DNA from: Typhlomys cinereus
Lineage: Eukaryota; Chordata; Mammalia; Rodentia; Platacanthomyidae
Reading direction: 5' to 3'
Assembly: GCA_023101885.1 (NCBI GenBank)
Contig: JALPQD010000206.1
Coordinates: 2,334,607-2,398,606 of the forward strand
DNA length: 64,000 bases
Part shown: positions 25,919-37,414 of the stretch, in pieces
Numbering within the stretch: position 1 is the first letter of the stretch
How the letters are laid out: every line of letters starts with the position of its first letter
Made by a program: the position numbers and the translations under genes
The notes under the pieces: generated by a model
Database searches by the model: none
What the model saw: only the letters and a program-made list of their open reading frames with translations
Told to the model about the DNA's origin: nothing

Positions 25919-25919
<1 letters not shown>

Positions 25920-26105
25920 GTTATCTCCTAACAAAGATATGACTAAGCTTCCTTAATATGTTTCTAAAGAAAAAAATGTTTTCATTACTCAAAAGTCACC
26001 ATTTCATTATGACAGGGGGAATATATTGTGTTTCACTGAAGTCCTGAAAATGGCACAAACTGAGCACTGGAGATAAAAGAATTGTCACCTGAAGAGAATG
26101 GATGC

Positions 26106-26383
26106 TATTGCAAAACCAGCACCTAGTTTAAGTATATATCTTACGACTTGCAATGCCTATTGAATAAATTGTGATCTCTATAATTATTAAGTTTTATTGA
26201 TGATGATCTTAGAATTTCATCTGATGTTACTTTGGCTATTTAAATACTTTCCATATTTGGTTTCTCTGTGTAAACATATCACAATGCAGAGTATTTGTAG
26301 GCTCATATGTCTATTGTTTTCGTTCTATATTTTTACAAAGCAGTAATGAAATAGCTTAGTTACTAATGAGAAAGATAATTCAA
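26106..26383 (-). repeat. Inverted repeat 2, right arm
   Basis: Reverse complement of the arm at 25046-25326. Spacer about 0.78 kb. Confidence 0.9.
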
Positions 26384-26389
26384 GATAAC

Positions 26390-26506
26390 TTGAAACCTTG
26401 TATTTAAGGACATTGGTCAAAAAAATATTTCAGCTCTTCTCAAGCAGAAGCATGAGAGTTCTGATCAACAGATTCCAGGTATGTGTATGTGTATGACAGC
26501 TTACCT
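26390..26506 (+). repeat. Direct repeat, copy 1
   Basis: Shares 'tgaaaccttgtatttaa…' through 'gatcaacagattccaggtat' with 27559-27673, with scattered differences. Probably an old dispersed repeat or local duplication. Confidence 0.75.
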
Positions 26507-26519
26507 GTGAAGGCTAACA

Positions 26520-27555
26520 TTGGGAGCCAAAGAAAAAAAAGGCGTTTGTTTTCTCACCTGCCAGGGTCCAAGCTTTATGAAATATAAATCATACAGGTCA
26601 TTCCAGCAGATGACGTGTGAGAGTTGCCTACAATCAAATGCAGAAAGAGAAATTACTGCTAACAGTCTCTTCCTTTTGTTTAGTCCCTTTTCCTTTAATT
26701 TCTTGAAGAACTCTTATGAGAACAAAGAGTGTTTGTCAACAATCAGTAAAAATCAAAAGGGAAAAAATTAAAAATTTATTTCTGTCAGTTTTGAAGGATT
26801 AGCCCAACCTCAAGAAAATAAGTGAGAAGCTTACTCTTCTTATACTACCTAAAGGCATCTGAGAAGGAACTGTTTGAGCAGAGTTGCCTCTTCACAATTG
26901 GGAGCAGGGAGAGAAGGCAGAAAATATCCGACAGAGGGCGGCACAGGGCTTCAAAGACCTGATTTTGGAGGATTACTAGCAGTTACAGTCATGTCATGCT
27001 TGGGCAAGGGGAGGTTGAAGCGAATTTTTTTTTGAATGACTTAATCAAAATCAATGGATTCTATGGCTAACCTGTACTATATTTGTAGATGAGTAGATCA
27101 CTCAAAAATGGAGAAAGATAACAAATTTGAATTAATAATGTCAAGTGTTTTCTGAGTAAATTATACATAAAAGAAAAATATATAATATATGATATACAAT
27201 ATGATAAAATAATATGCTAAATAAGTAAAGTTAATTAATCAACACCTAATATGTCTAAAAAAGCCTTGCATGATTCATCTGCTGAGACTGAATGACCTTT
27301 TGCTGTCATGTACAGTGAGCATTAACTTTCATTTTTGATTTATATTTCTTGGATTTAGAATGGCCCTTGATGTGAAAGTGTAGTTTGATACTGATATAAA
27401 ACATAGGTTCTTTTTAACAGTAAACTTCTTTAAAATACTTCCCAGAAAATAAAATTTCTATACCTTTATCCACAAAAAGATCTTTGCCTCCCTGGTGATC
27501 TGAATAATCATTTTTTTATTTTTACTATGAATCATCTTTATTCTAAAAATTGCTT
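26520..27555. other. No recognised feature
   Basis: An 83-codon plus ORF at 26520-26771 has no known motif. The 26860-27030 stretch is GC-richer but unidentified. The rest is AT-rich. Confidence 0.45.
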
Positions 27556-27558
27556 AAA

Positions 27559-27673
27559 TTGAAACCTTGTATTTAAAGACATTAGTCAAAAAAGTTTCAG
27601 CTCTTCACAGGCAGAAGAATAAGAGTTGTGATCAACAGATTCCAGGTATGTGTACGCATATGACCACTTACCT
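27559..27673 (+). repeat. Direct repeat, copy 2
   Basis: Second copy of the segment at 26390-26506. Sequence to about 27920 with 'gagtccctgtccaaaaagat' and a CA-rich end may be an old B4-type SINE. Confidence 0.7.
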
Positions 27674-28084
27674 GCAGATCCAGTCTCTGAATTTGGAAAG
27701 TGAGAATACTGGCCACTTGGCTAGTATTCATCCTGTTAAAGAGCTCTGAGTTTGATTAGAGTCCCTGTCCAAAAAGATTAAAGTGGAAGAACTAGCAAGG
27801 TTAATTTCTGTTATCAAACAAAGATACTTGCATACATACATGTAAGTCACATCCTTACAAATATACACAAGCACATAATGCACTCATATTAATATGCACA
27901 TGAAAATGTAAATAAAGTTAGTTAATAATTCTCAGGTGCCTAGAAGTCCAAGACAAGAAGAACGGATAACAGAACATTTTTACCAAGATTAATCAATGTT
28001 TCTTAATCTTCTCATGTAGTATGTATGTATCTAATATTGGAAGCATTGGTTGTATATATTGAATGTTGTTACACTATCTCTGAT

Positions 28085-28860
28085 TTAAGGGTTGACATAG
28101 TTGTGGCATGGATTAGGCATGGTACATTTTGACCTCACTACAGAACTTTGCAACATTGACCAGTTGGTACTGGCTTTGATGCAATGTCGAGGGGTCACAG
28201 ACAACAATGGAAGACTTGGCATTGTGTGGAAGGACTGTAGTCCCTGCAAAAGAAGGTAAAAACTTGAGTTGTAGTTTGAACCCCAGACAATGGAGATGCA
28301 ATATAGAAGGCACCGAAGGGGCTGGCCCAAAGAGAAGCTTCGTGTGCTACAGAAAGCAGTGTAGGGAAGCAGAGCTTTGTAACCATGTAAACATCATGAG
28401 TCCCACAGTTAGACTTGATATTTGCTTTGAATTTGGGGTTTTAATTTTGACTTGGTAATCTTACTGTATTTTGATGCTTCCATTTTGAATTGAGAATGCT
28501 TATTGTATTCAACTATAAGTTGAAAATATTTTATTTTTGATTTTTTAGAATCTCATAATTAAAAGACTTTGGAGATCATCTAAACGTGGGAACACCCAGT
28601 CAGTAATAGATGGGGTTCTTCCTTGGGAAGCCGGATAGAGACAGAGAGGCTAGTGGACAAACTGACAAAACTGGAAGTTAATTGATAAGAGTGGATTTCA
28701 CTTCTCTGATTTTGATTTTGGATAGTGTGTGACCATTTCCCTTAGCTCACAACACTGACATATATCCTGTACATGAAATGTAACCTGGAGTAGGCCGAAT
28801 AAAAATTGCTTATTCTAAATGGTTTGGGTCACGAATTTATTGCATCAACAGAGTTATGGT
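28085..28860 (+). mobile_element. MaLR-like internal sequence and possible LTR end
   Basis: 'ctggctttgatgcaatgtcg' and 'ttaggcatggtacattttga' parallel the internal segment at 38120-38180 ('gtggttttgatgcaagattg'). 28715-28860 has an LTR-like polyadenylation end ('gccgaataaaaattgcttat'). Overlapping short ORFs on both strands are not genes. Confidence 0.4.
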
Positions 28861-28869
28861 ACTAAAACT

Positions 28870-30046
28870 GGGAGGTTATCTATACTGTAAATGCTCTGAA
28901 GCTTATTGAAAATGTCTTAAGAAAAGTCTCTGCCTATGCCAGGTCTGCTCCATGAATCAAGAGTCAATGTATATATGCTTTCAATTCTCTATTTTCATGT
29001 AACAAAATTTCGAAGGAAACACCATATGCAACTAAATTAATCTATCATGAATTTGAATTTATTATCATAAAATATTGCATGTGTAAAAACCTACTTACTA
29101 GTAAAAGTAGCAAAGATTTTACTACGCTGGAACAATATTGACTCTCATTAGTTATCCTCACAATTGTGTGAACACACATATTGTTTCATTTTAAATACTT
29201 GCATTTGTTAAAAAATTAATTTAAAACAATTTCTAGAAATTTCTCACTTGTAGAGTTCTTTTTAATGCCTTAAAAAATCCTACACTATGGAAAGTTATCC
29301 AGATACATTTCCTTTTTTTTTTTTTGGAAGAAAAAAGTCATATGACTGAAAATGTTTGAAAATAAAATTACTAGTAAAAATGTATTTCTCTGTATTCATA
29401 TTTAAATTGGATAACACTTGATTCGTCCAATTTGATTTTAAAGTGAATATTTTTACTTTTTAAGATCAAATAAATTCCATTTTATTCTTTGAGTACACAC
29501 AATGGAATTCAAGTAACTCATAAAGATTTGGATAAAAAATACACTTGTAGTTAAAACATCAATCTCAGAATCTGGATGTTGCTTTTGAAATGCTGGGAAG
29601 TCAACAGTTTTGGCGATTGACACTATTCTTAATTTTAATTATAAAGTGTGCATAACTCATAATTTTTATAACTTTTACAATGTTTAATGATTAATATGGT
29701 CATGATGAAAGATTGGGATACTTATTTTATATAATTAGCACAGACAGCATTGCACAGTGTGATGAATCAAAGTATCTAATGCAATGTGAGAGTGAGTTTA
29801 GTTTATATTATTAATTCTTTACTGAAATAATTTGTTTTCAATATAATAATGAGTTTTAAAATTTGTCAGTTCATCTTGTCTTGTGGGGATACTGGGACTT
29901 TATTCCACTGCCTTTATACTATTGAGAAAGGTTGAACTCAAACACAGAGGCATCTTAAGACTTAAATTCAGGGTCAATTTCATTGATCAGTCACCATAAA
30001 TACCATTCAATCACCATAAATATTTTAACCAATGATCAGATTATGG

Positions 30047-30050
<4 letters not shown>
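28870..30050. other. No recognised feature
   Basis: Strongly AT-rich with a T-run at about 29310. No ORF or repeat family recognised. Confidence 0.45.

Positions 30051-30082
<32 letters not shown>
30051..30082. repeat. (TA)n microsatellite
   Basis: About sixteen TA units bounded by atacat. Confidence 0.9.
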
Positions 30083-30088
<6 letters not shown>

Positions 30089-30354
30089 ACCACATGATCT
30101 AATACATTAAAAACTTTTATGCTTCTCTAGACACAAGTTTTAATGTTTTTTAAAAGTTCCAGTGCCAAAGTTATACAATGTGAAAACAGCATCCTGTCAC
30201 TTTCATGACTTCCCGAGAAAATCCAACAAAAGGCACAATTTCTATTGATTTTTTTAATCATACACATGATTATTTTGTGACTTTCTCATGGACAATGATA
30301 TAAAGATAGAAGTACCTTTGCTTATGGCCAGCCATGATGCAAGGTTCACCCAGA

Positions 30355-30745
30355 ATCAGGACAATCTAATCTCTCCCTCTTCTAAGGCTTTGAGACCCTC
30401 ACAGAAGAGGGGGTGGTGATATTTTAAGAATTTTAAGAACCTAAAGATGGAAAGGTTCACCGATGGACAAGACATTCCATTCAAGGCAGGACTGTTGCAT
30501 CTAGGAATTCATTACGGTGAGATTTCTCCTTACCAGACCTGCAGGACTGACATACTAACATGCCCTATAGACTATATAGAAATAGACTCAAGAGAAATAA
30601 GAACATACAGTAGAAATCTTGGGGACTAAAGTTGGATAAGTAAAGGGAAGATGAGGGAGATGAGAAGGGGGGGAGAATGGAAGGAAGCAGTGATTAGTAC
30701 TCAATATGCTTGTAAAACTAGAAAAATAAATAATAAAGATAAGTT
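30355..30745 (+). mobile_element. 5'-truncated L1 3' UTR
   Basis: 'cagaagagggggtggtgata…taagaacctaaagatgg', a purine-rich block near 30640-30685 and an AAATAAATAATAAA tail mirror the L1 3' end at 35880-36455. The 60-codon ORF inside is incidental. Confidence 0.6.
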
Positions 30746-33340
30746 AAATGGAGAAAAAGAAGTACCTATCATTGCTTACTAACGAAATTTCAGGAAAAGC
30801 ATTTGATATTGGATGATCTCCTATTACTAATTAGGTATGATTAATAGCTTAATAGAACAGCAAATCGATCTTCCCATATTTTTCTACACTTAGCTCTTTT
30901 TTCTCATATAGTCCAGAATTGGTACTATTTTGAATAAAGGAGAACTTGAACCTAAATGTTTTATGCTCTCTTTCTCATCAGTTCTTCATGATTGCATACT
31001 GAACGAAGTAGAATTCAAAGGCATATTTTTAGTTTCCATATCTGTTCAATACAGCACATTCATGAATATATAGCTTGTGTATATCACTAAGCAGAATGCA
31101 GTACATACTTGGGCGACTCAGAAGTGAAAAAAATAACAGGTGAGGGAAGAGAAAAAAGTTGTTTTTTTTAAAACAATTATGAACAATACGCTTTAAATAT
31201 ATCATTTTATGTAGTTTGAACAAGATACAATAGGTTTGCAAGTAAAAGAGAGGGGGTCAAAGAATCCTGAAAAATTTGAGGCACAGTTTAGGTGCCTTAA
31301 ATTCAGAATCAGAATTTTCACAAACTGTGCAAATTTGTTCATGTCAGTGAATCTCTCCTGAAAGAGTAGCAACCAGAATTCTGTGAGGACTAAGTGGCCA
31401 GACTAGAAATGTGTTTTACAGTGTCTTAAATGTGAGTTGCTGTTTGGCAGCCACTGCTGCTGCTATTTAAGCAAAAATGATTTCACAGCTTTAACACTTA
31501 AAGATGACCAGGTATCTTATGATATTAAATTAATTTTCAATTTTGTCCATGATTTTGAAATCATTTACTTATTACTAAAACAAATTTGATGTAAAACTTC
31601 TGTCTTTGTACATGAATAACATGGTGTACAGCTATTAATTTTTTTCTGCTGTTATTGGTCATTGCTTTTTCTTTTGTTCTCTATCATTCATAAATTAGAT
31701 TAAAATTATTACTCCTACATATTTTAAATATCTCCCATTTTTATTTTGGACATTTTCATGCTTGCCACATGAAATGACAGTCTTTTTAATAGTGTTATAT
31801 TAAGTCCCATATTAAATACACATAGATGAAATGATGTTTTATCCAACTATAGTCTTTTGGAGATTTAATATGTAGTATGTTGTATGACATATATAATGAA
31901 AACATCAAAGGTTAGGATGATTATAGAGTAGTTTCACTTTCTCTCTGTGTATTGTATATTTCCCAGTGAAAAGCACAGATAGAGTTTAATGAGGGCTTGT
32001 TGAATGCAGAGAATCCAGAAATTCTTCTCTTTTTAGATTAATTATATTAACCATTCCAAAATGATCAAAAATGGAAAAATCATTCCCCTCTCATAAATGG
32101 GAGATATATTTTGAGTATTAGTTATAAAATATAGGTTCATAAATATCTGTGCTACTTCTAGTTATATGAATGTGTGCAAGAAGATATTCCCTGGGGAAAT
32201 ATTATGACTGTTCCTACTCTAAACAGCCATGTAAACTAATTGCAATCAAATTAAGTTTTTCCCTACAAGTTGACTAAATTAAATTTCTTTTTTAACTCAA
32301 ATATTAAGTTGTACTCTGAATCAGGCCATGTGAATTTGTAATCATTTATGGGCCTTTTGACCCTTAATGAAACATAATGCATCATTTATAAACATTTTAA
32401 AAAGAATGTTTGAATATCACCTAACAAATGGTAAGAAATTCATATGCTATATTTACATGAAATATCATCAAAAGTCAGAAAATTGAAATTCAGAACCTAC
32501 CATAGATTTTGAGTAATAAAACTATAAATGTCTTCATTTCCAAGGTTCCATATGTTTCTCCAATGACCACAAATTCTGTTTTCTTTTTCTTTGTTTCCCA
32601 TGATCATAACTTCCACCATCTCTGCGATGTGTAGCATCTTTGTTTCTTTTCACATTTTTTTAAAGCACAGAATGATGTGGAGGTATCTTTCATGTTAATG
32701 GCTAGGAACACAATCAATCTTAGTGCTAATTAAGTCAATATTTAATTTCTAACAGTATAAGTGCGTTTTCAAAATTAGAACTAATTTTTACAGATGTATT
32801 AACATTTTTACCCTCCTATGCATTATTTCTATTTTCAAATATGAATGAACTCTAATGATATTGTTTATGTGATAAAAGTATTTCAATTTTCATTTTAATA
32901 TTTATGTGTTAAACATCTAAAATAAGCATATTTTATTCCAAGAATATTCTATTTATAAATATACAATAATTCATACAATACAGGTAATTCACTGCATATA
33001 AATATAAAGCCAGAACTAATAAACATTACATACAAACATTTCAAATTGTGACTTTATAATAAGGTGCTCATGAGTGATTAGTATTTAATAAATATCTGCA
33101 TAAAAATCACAAGAATGCCAAAGAAATGGCATATTTATTTATATTTATATACACATAGTTACAGAGACACTGAGTTTTAATAATTTTGACTAATCATGAA
33201 GTAGTAAATTGTAATTGCACAAGAATAAAACATAATGTATGCAGTTTGACATGATTAATCAGGTAAATTGAGCCATTGCCTCACATATGCATTATTATTT
33301 GGTGATGAGAACATTTGACATTTCCTCTCTCAGCAATACT
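30746..33340. other. No recognised feature
   Basis: AT-rich sequence with many poly-A/T patches. The only longish ORF (31029-31241 minus) has no known motif. Confidence 0.45.
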
Positions 33341-33419
33341 TATTTGTTTGACAGAGTCATTATTCAGAGCAGCTTTCAGACAACACACACTTCTTGTCTA
33401 ACTGACTCTCTGCATACTT

Positions 33420-33800
33420 GACCAACCTGTCCATTCCTCTGATGCTTAGGATCTCTCAGTCATTATTCTACACTTTGCCTTTAGCAATTAAATTATTTTA
33501 GATTTCTGAAAGAAATTACATGATGAAGAATTTGTCTTTCTATGTCTGGCTTATCTGTGTAGCATGTCTTTCAGGTTAATTCATGTTCTCAAAAATTACA
33601 TAAATGCCTTCTTTTTGAGACTAATGTTACACAGTGTCTGCATACCTCATTTTCTGTAATCATCCAGCTATCAATGAATTATATTGCTTTAGTACATTGA
33701 CTTGCTATAAAGAATGCTGTTGACATGGACTAGAGGTATTTCTTTGATATACTGATACATGACCCTTTTGCCATATACACCAAAGTGCAATTAGTGGAAC
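33420..33800 (-). mobile_element. Ancient L1 3' region, reversed
   Basis: 'tgtctttctatgtctggctt', 'gtctttcaggttaattcatg' and 'tatttctttgatatactga' follow the reversed old L1 3' UTR. Confidence 0.65.
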
Positions 33801-33807
33801 TTCAAAA

Positions 33808-33935
33808 ATCTTAATTAATGTGGGGAATATTGTTCCATGCTTCTAATCCCTGCATTTTGAAGATAGAAATCATATGACTAGGATTTCAAGATTTGCCTGC
33901 ACTACATGAGGTCTTCTTCCAAATAAAATTATCAC
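33808..33935 (+). mobile_element. B1-like SINE
   Basis: 'tccatgcttctaatccctgc', 'ggatttcaagatttgcctgc' and 'aaataaaa' end. Order as in B1, highly diverged. Confidence 0.55.
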
Positions 33936-34014
33936 TAATAAATATGGTACTCTTGAGACAAAAGAGCAACAGTGAATACATTTTCACTGTTTGATTTAAA
34001 ACTTATTGTAAATC

Positions 34015-34288
34015 TAGGCTAAGGAGTTGAGTCAGGGAAGAAAGTGCTTGCTCCCTATGAATAGGCACTGAGTTCCAATGTCTAGCAAATGTATAAAAAT
34101 GGGGCGTGTTTCTCCAATAATGATATTGAGAGATAGTGATAGAACAATTTCATTACTCACTGACCAGCAATCTAGTCAATTAGTGAATCCAGGATCAGTG
34201 AGAGACACTGCATCAAAAATAGGATAGACATTGTTGGAGGAAGACAAATTGACATCAGGTACATACACATACACACACACATACACAC

Positions 34289-34334
<46 letters not shown>

Positions 34335-34345
34335 GTGCACTCTAA
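34015..34345 (+). mobile_element. B4/RSINE1-type composite SINE
   Basis: tRNA-like head ('aggagttgagtcagggaaga'), then B1-like text ('caggatcagtgagagacact') and 'ggaggaagacaaattgacatc' leading into (CA)n at 34259-34332. This is the layout of rodent B4 elements. Confidence 0.7.
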
Positions 34346-34429
34346 TATGAACACTCAATAATGCATTAGGTACACATAAAATGAACAATAAAAACTATAT
34401 TGCAAAAATATAATAAACAAAGTTTTAGA

Positions 34430-35135
34430 GAATTGGCTTAAAATAGATGCAGAGACCAATGCAACAAAATAGAGAAACTATAAGCAGATTTGTGGAATAT
34501 TTGCCAATTGATGTTCTATAAAGTTGCAAGACTGCATATTAAAGAAAGCATTATCATTCCAATGAGAAAATCTGGAATAATCTGGATATATGTGTTCTGA
34601 AGAAAGAAAAAGCCCTCATTTCACACTATACACAAAATTCAATTTTAAATGAATTAAGACTACAGAAACATGAGAATTTGTATAATAATTTGAAGAAAAC
34701 AAAGTTGCAAAGCTTTAAGATACCTTCTGGACATTTTTTACCTTGAAGCCAAAAGTAAAGTAGTGAAAGCAAAAGTAAATGATTCCATAAAAGGAAAAAC
34801 GCAACAGGTAACACACGAAAAGAGAGAAAACATTTGTAAGCCATACATCTGGTAATGGCTTTTATATACAAAATAAAAAATGAATTCGTAAACCTAGCAG
34901 CAAAAAAAAAGATTTGATATTAAAAGTTGAAATAGAACTGAGTAAATATTTCTAAAATTGATACGGAAATGACAGCTGGTATATGAAAATACGTTCTATA
35001 TAAGCAATTTTTAAAATAATGCAAATTAAAGCTACAATGAGCTATCATAACACACCCGTCGAAATAGACTTTACTAAAAAAAAAAGAAAAAGAGAATTGA
35101 CAAGATTGTAAGGGAAAGGATAGCTTTTAGGCTAT
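34430..35135 (+). mobile_element. Ancient L1 ORF2 3' part
   Basis: 'agatgcagagaccaatgcaa', 'cacactatacacaaaattca' and 'atgcaaattaaagctacaat' are in the order of L1 ORF2 C-terminus and beginning of the 3' UTR. Full of stops. Confidence 0.7.
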
Positions 35136-35875
35136 GAGAACGAAAATTAGAACATTCATCACAGGAAGAAGTGTGTGTTTCTTAAAACTAAAGCCTATTT
35201 GTCATATTACCTTGCTTATATCTGTTTAACAATATCAAGTTTGTCTGTCCTATAAACAAAGTATGTATTTCCACAGTGTTTGGAAGCTAATAATTGTTCA
35301 AGTTTAGTGAGCTTCAACATATGCCAACATGAAATACTGGAAAAGTTTCAATATAGACCTAATAATATACACTTCTTAAATCTTGTGTTTTTTTAAATTG
35401 TTTCTCTATTTCTTTATTAAAACTAGAAGTTTGTGTGTTACTTTGTTAAAAGAAAATGGTTAGATGTAGAATAGTTATTTTTATTAATTTAATTTTTTTC
35501 TATTCATGGACAGATTAACAGTTATTATTGCATGCACACCTATTCATAGTTTTTGACTTTCTGATAAAATTCCTCTTTTTTGCTATCCTCCTCAAAATTA
35601 ATACTATTGTGGCCTGATTCCAATTTCATTTGACATTAAATATAGTTATTACATTATTTAGATTATTATCATTAATTATCTTTTACTTTCAACCTCTCGA
35701 TACCATTGTCATATCATATTTATTTCACAGTTTAAGATAAAATAGTTTTTATTTTCATTGAGATTGAATTTTTCACTTAAAAATTTAAAATTTCACTTAA
35801 ATTTATAATCATTTTTAGAAATTTGAATTTAATATAATAAAAAATGTTAAAAAAAAGAGAAAAAAGAAATTTGAA
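35136..35875. other. No recognised feature
   Basis: Very AT-rich, no ORF or family recognised. Confidence 0.45.
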
Positions 35876-35879
35876 TTTA

Positions 35880-36460
35880 CTGGTTCCAAGTGGTTAATAT
35901 AGAGTCTCTGATGTTCTGAATTATGGTTTGTTGATTTTTTTTCAGTCTCCCCATCCTGAAGCTCTGAGAAATTTTTGGAAGAGGGAGTGGTAGGATTGTA
36001 AGAACCCAAATATGGGGAGGACCAATGATATACAAAATAATCCACACAAGTTAGGGCCAAAACAATCATAATAAGACTTTGCAAGACCCGCGCAATGACC
36101 AACATATCATTGACCCCTCAAAGTCTAGCATGGATTAAAGGCACTGGGATCCTTAGAAGTAAGGGATTAACAGCCACAATAGTGTTCCTATACTTACAGG
36201 CAACACAAAAAAAGAGTTCTAAGAAATTCCACTGAGTCCTTACATCTCATCAAAGAGGAAGACCCAGAGGAAAGTTATACATACACATTAAAGCATGCTC
36301 CAGGGATGGGGGGAGGGGACACTAGGAGAGAGGGAGGGAGAGAGGAGGGGAGGAAGAGAACGGGGGAGGAAGCAGGGGATCCGGGGAGGGGTGGAAGGAG
36401 GGAGGGAGGGATCCTGGGGTGCCTATTAAGTTTGTATGAGTGCAAAAAATAAATAAGTAA
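35880..36460 (+). mobile_element. 5'-truncated L1 3' UTR with polypurine tract
   Basis: 'ggaagagggagtggtaggat' and a G-rich polypurine block at 36303-36418 are followed by 'cctattaagtttgtatgag' and an AAATAAATAA tail, as at the window start. Confidence 0.75.
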
Positions 36461-37120
36461 ATTATTGGGGAAAAAAAGAAATTTGAACTTACTATTTCTA
36501 GCATTTTTTTACTTTTTCATTTATTCCTTTTTAAAATTTGAAAATATGTATTCCCTGAAGTGAATAATATTCAAATGATTTTGTCACAATATGTTACAAA
36601 AAGGAGGCAGCTTGAAAGCTGTTTTTATCAGCGCTGGGAAGCATCAGGGCATCCTCTCTGTGACTATTATACTATTTTGCTCTCAGGATGTGAGCTCTAC
36701 TGTTTTGCAAAGTGGTTATTCCTCAGAACCATGATGGGGTTTCACTCAGTTTGTGCTAACTCTATATTAAGTCTTCTAATACATAAAATACATAATACCT
36801 GCACATATCAAGTCATCCTCAGGGGAAAAAAAAACGACTTGAAGTTACTGAATTCCTTTATTTTAAAATGTTTTTGGAAAAATAAAGCAAATAAAATAAA
36901 ATGTGAAGGCAAACAGAATAGAAAGTCCAGAAAGAGAATAGGAAATGTATAAATCAATTGACCTTTAACAGACTAGCAAGGTCACATCATGGAAAAAAGA
37001 GAGTTTTTTCATGAAGTGTTGTTGAAAATAGAAATATATCTTGTAATATGTAAATTCTAGAAGAGCTATTGCTAAAACAGTTTGACCCTATGAAGATAAG
37101 CAATTAAAAAAGATATAGAG
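36461..37120. other. Unassigned, with possible L1 remnant at its end
   Basis: A 130-codon plus ORF (36560-36952) has no recognisable domain. From about 36950, 'caattgacctttaacagact' resembles old L1 ORF2 sequence. Confidence 0.35.
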
Positions 37121-37305
37121 GGGCTGGGGAGGTGGCTCAGGGGTTAAGCCTCTGCCTTGCAGGCGGAAGGTCCTGAGTTCGGATCCTAAACCCCACGTAT
37201 AGACGCCAGCGGAAGCAGGGGCCTGCGTTTCTGGTCCTGGTAGGGCGGAGCCTGTGAATCTTGGGGCAGAGGAAACAAGGAGGAGGTGGGGGCGTCCATG
37301 GTGGT

Positions 37306-37345
<40 letters not shown>

Positions 37346-37400
37346 CATACACACACACTCACACATGCACAATTGAATAATAAAAAAAATTTAAAAAAAA
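37121..37400 (+). mobile_element. Young B2-superfamily SINE
   Basis: 'gggctggggaggtggctcag', B-box-like 'gagttcggatcct', body rich in intact CpG, (CA)n 37309-37375 and A-rich tail. Probable short duplication 'aaaaaagat' on both sides. Confidence 0.9.
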
Positions 37401-37414
37401 GATCCCAACTCTGG

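Noticed and set aside
28085..28458. Cluster of overlapping ORFs on both strands
   Set aside because: The sequence resembles MaLR internal DNA and has no single conserved frame.
36560..36952. 130-codon ORF
   Set aside because: No recognisable domain, A-rich Lys-rich end, surrounded by L1 and SINE remnants. Likely chance.
37121..37200. tRNA gene suggested by A- and B-box-like sequence (and in the other SINE heads)
   Set aside because: These are tRNA-derived SINE promoters; no cloverleaf with mature acceptor stem is evident.
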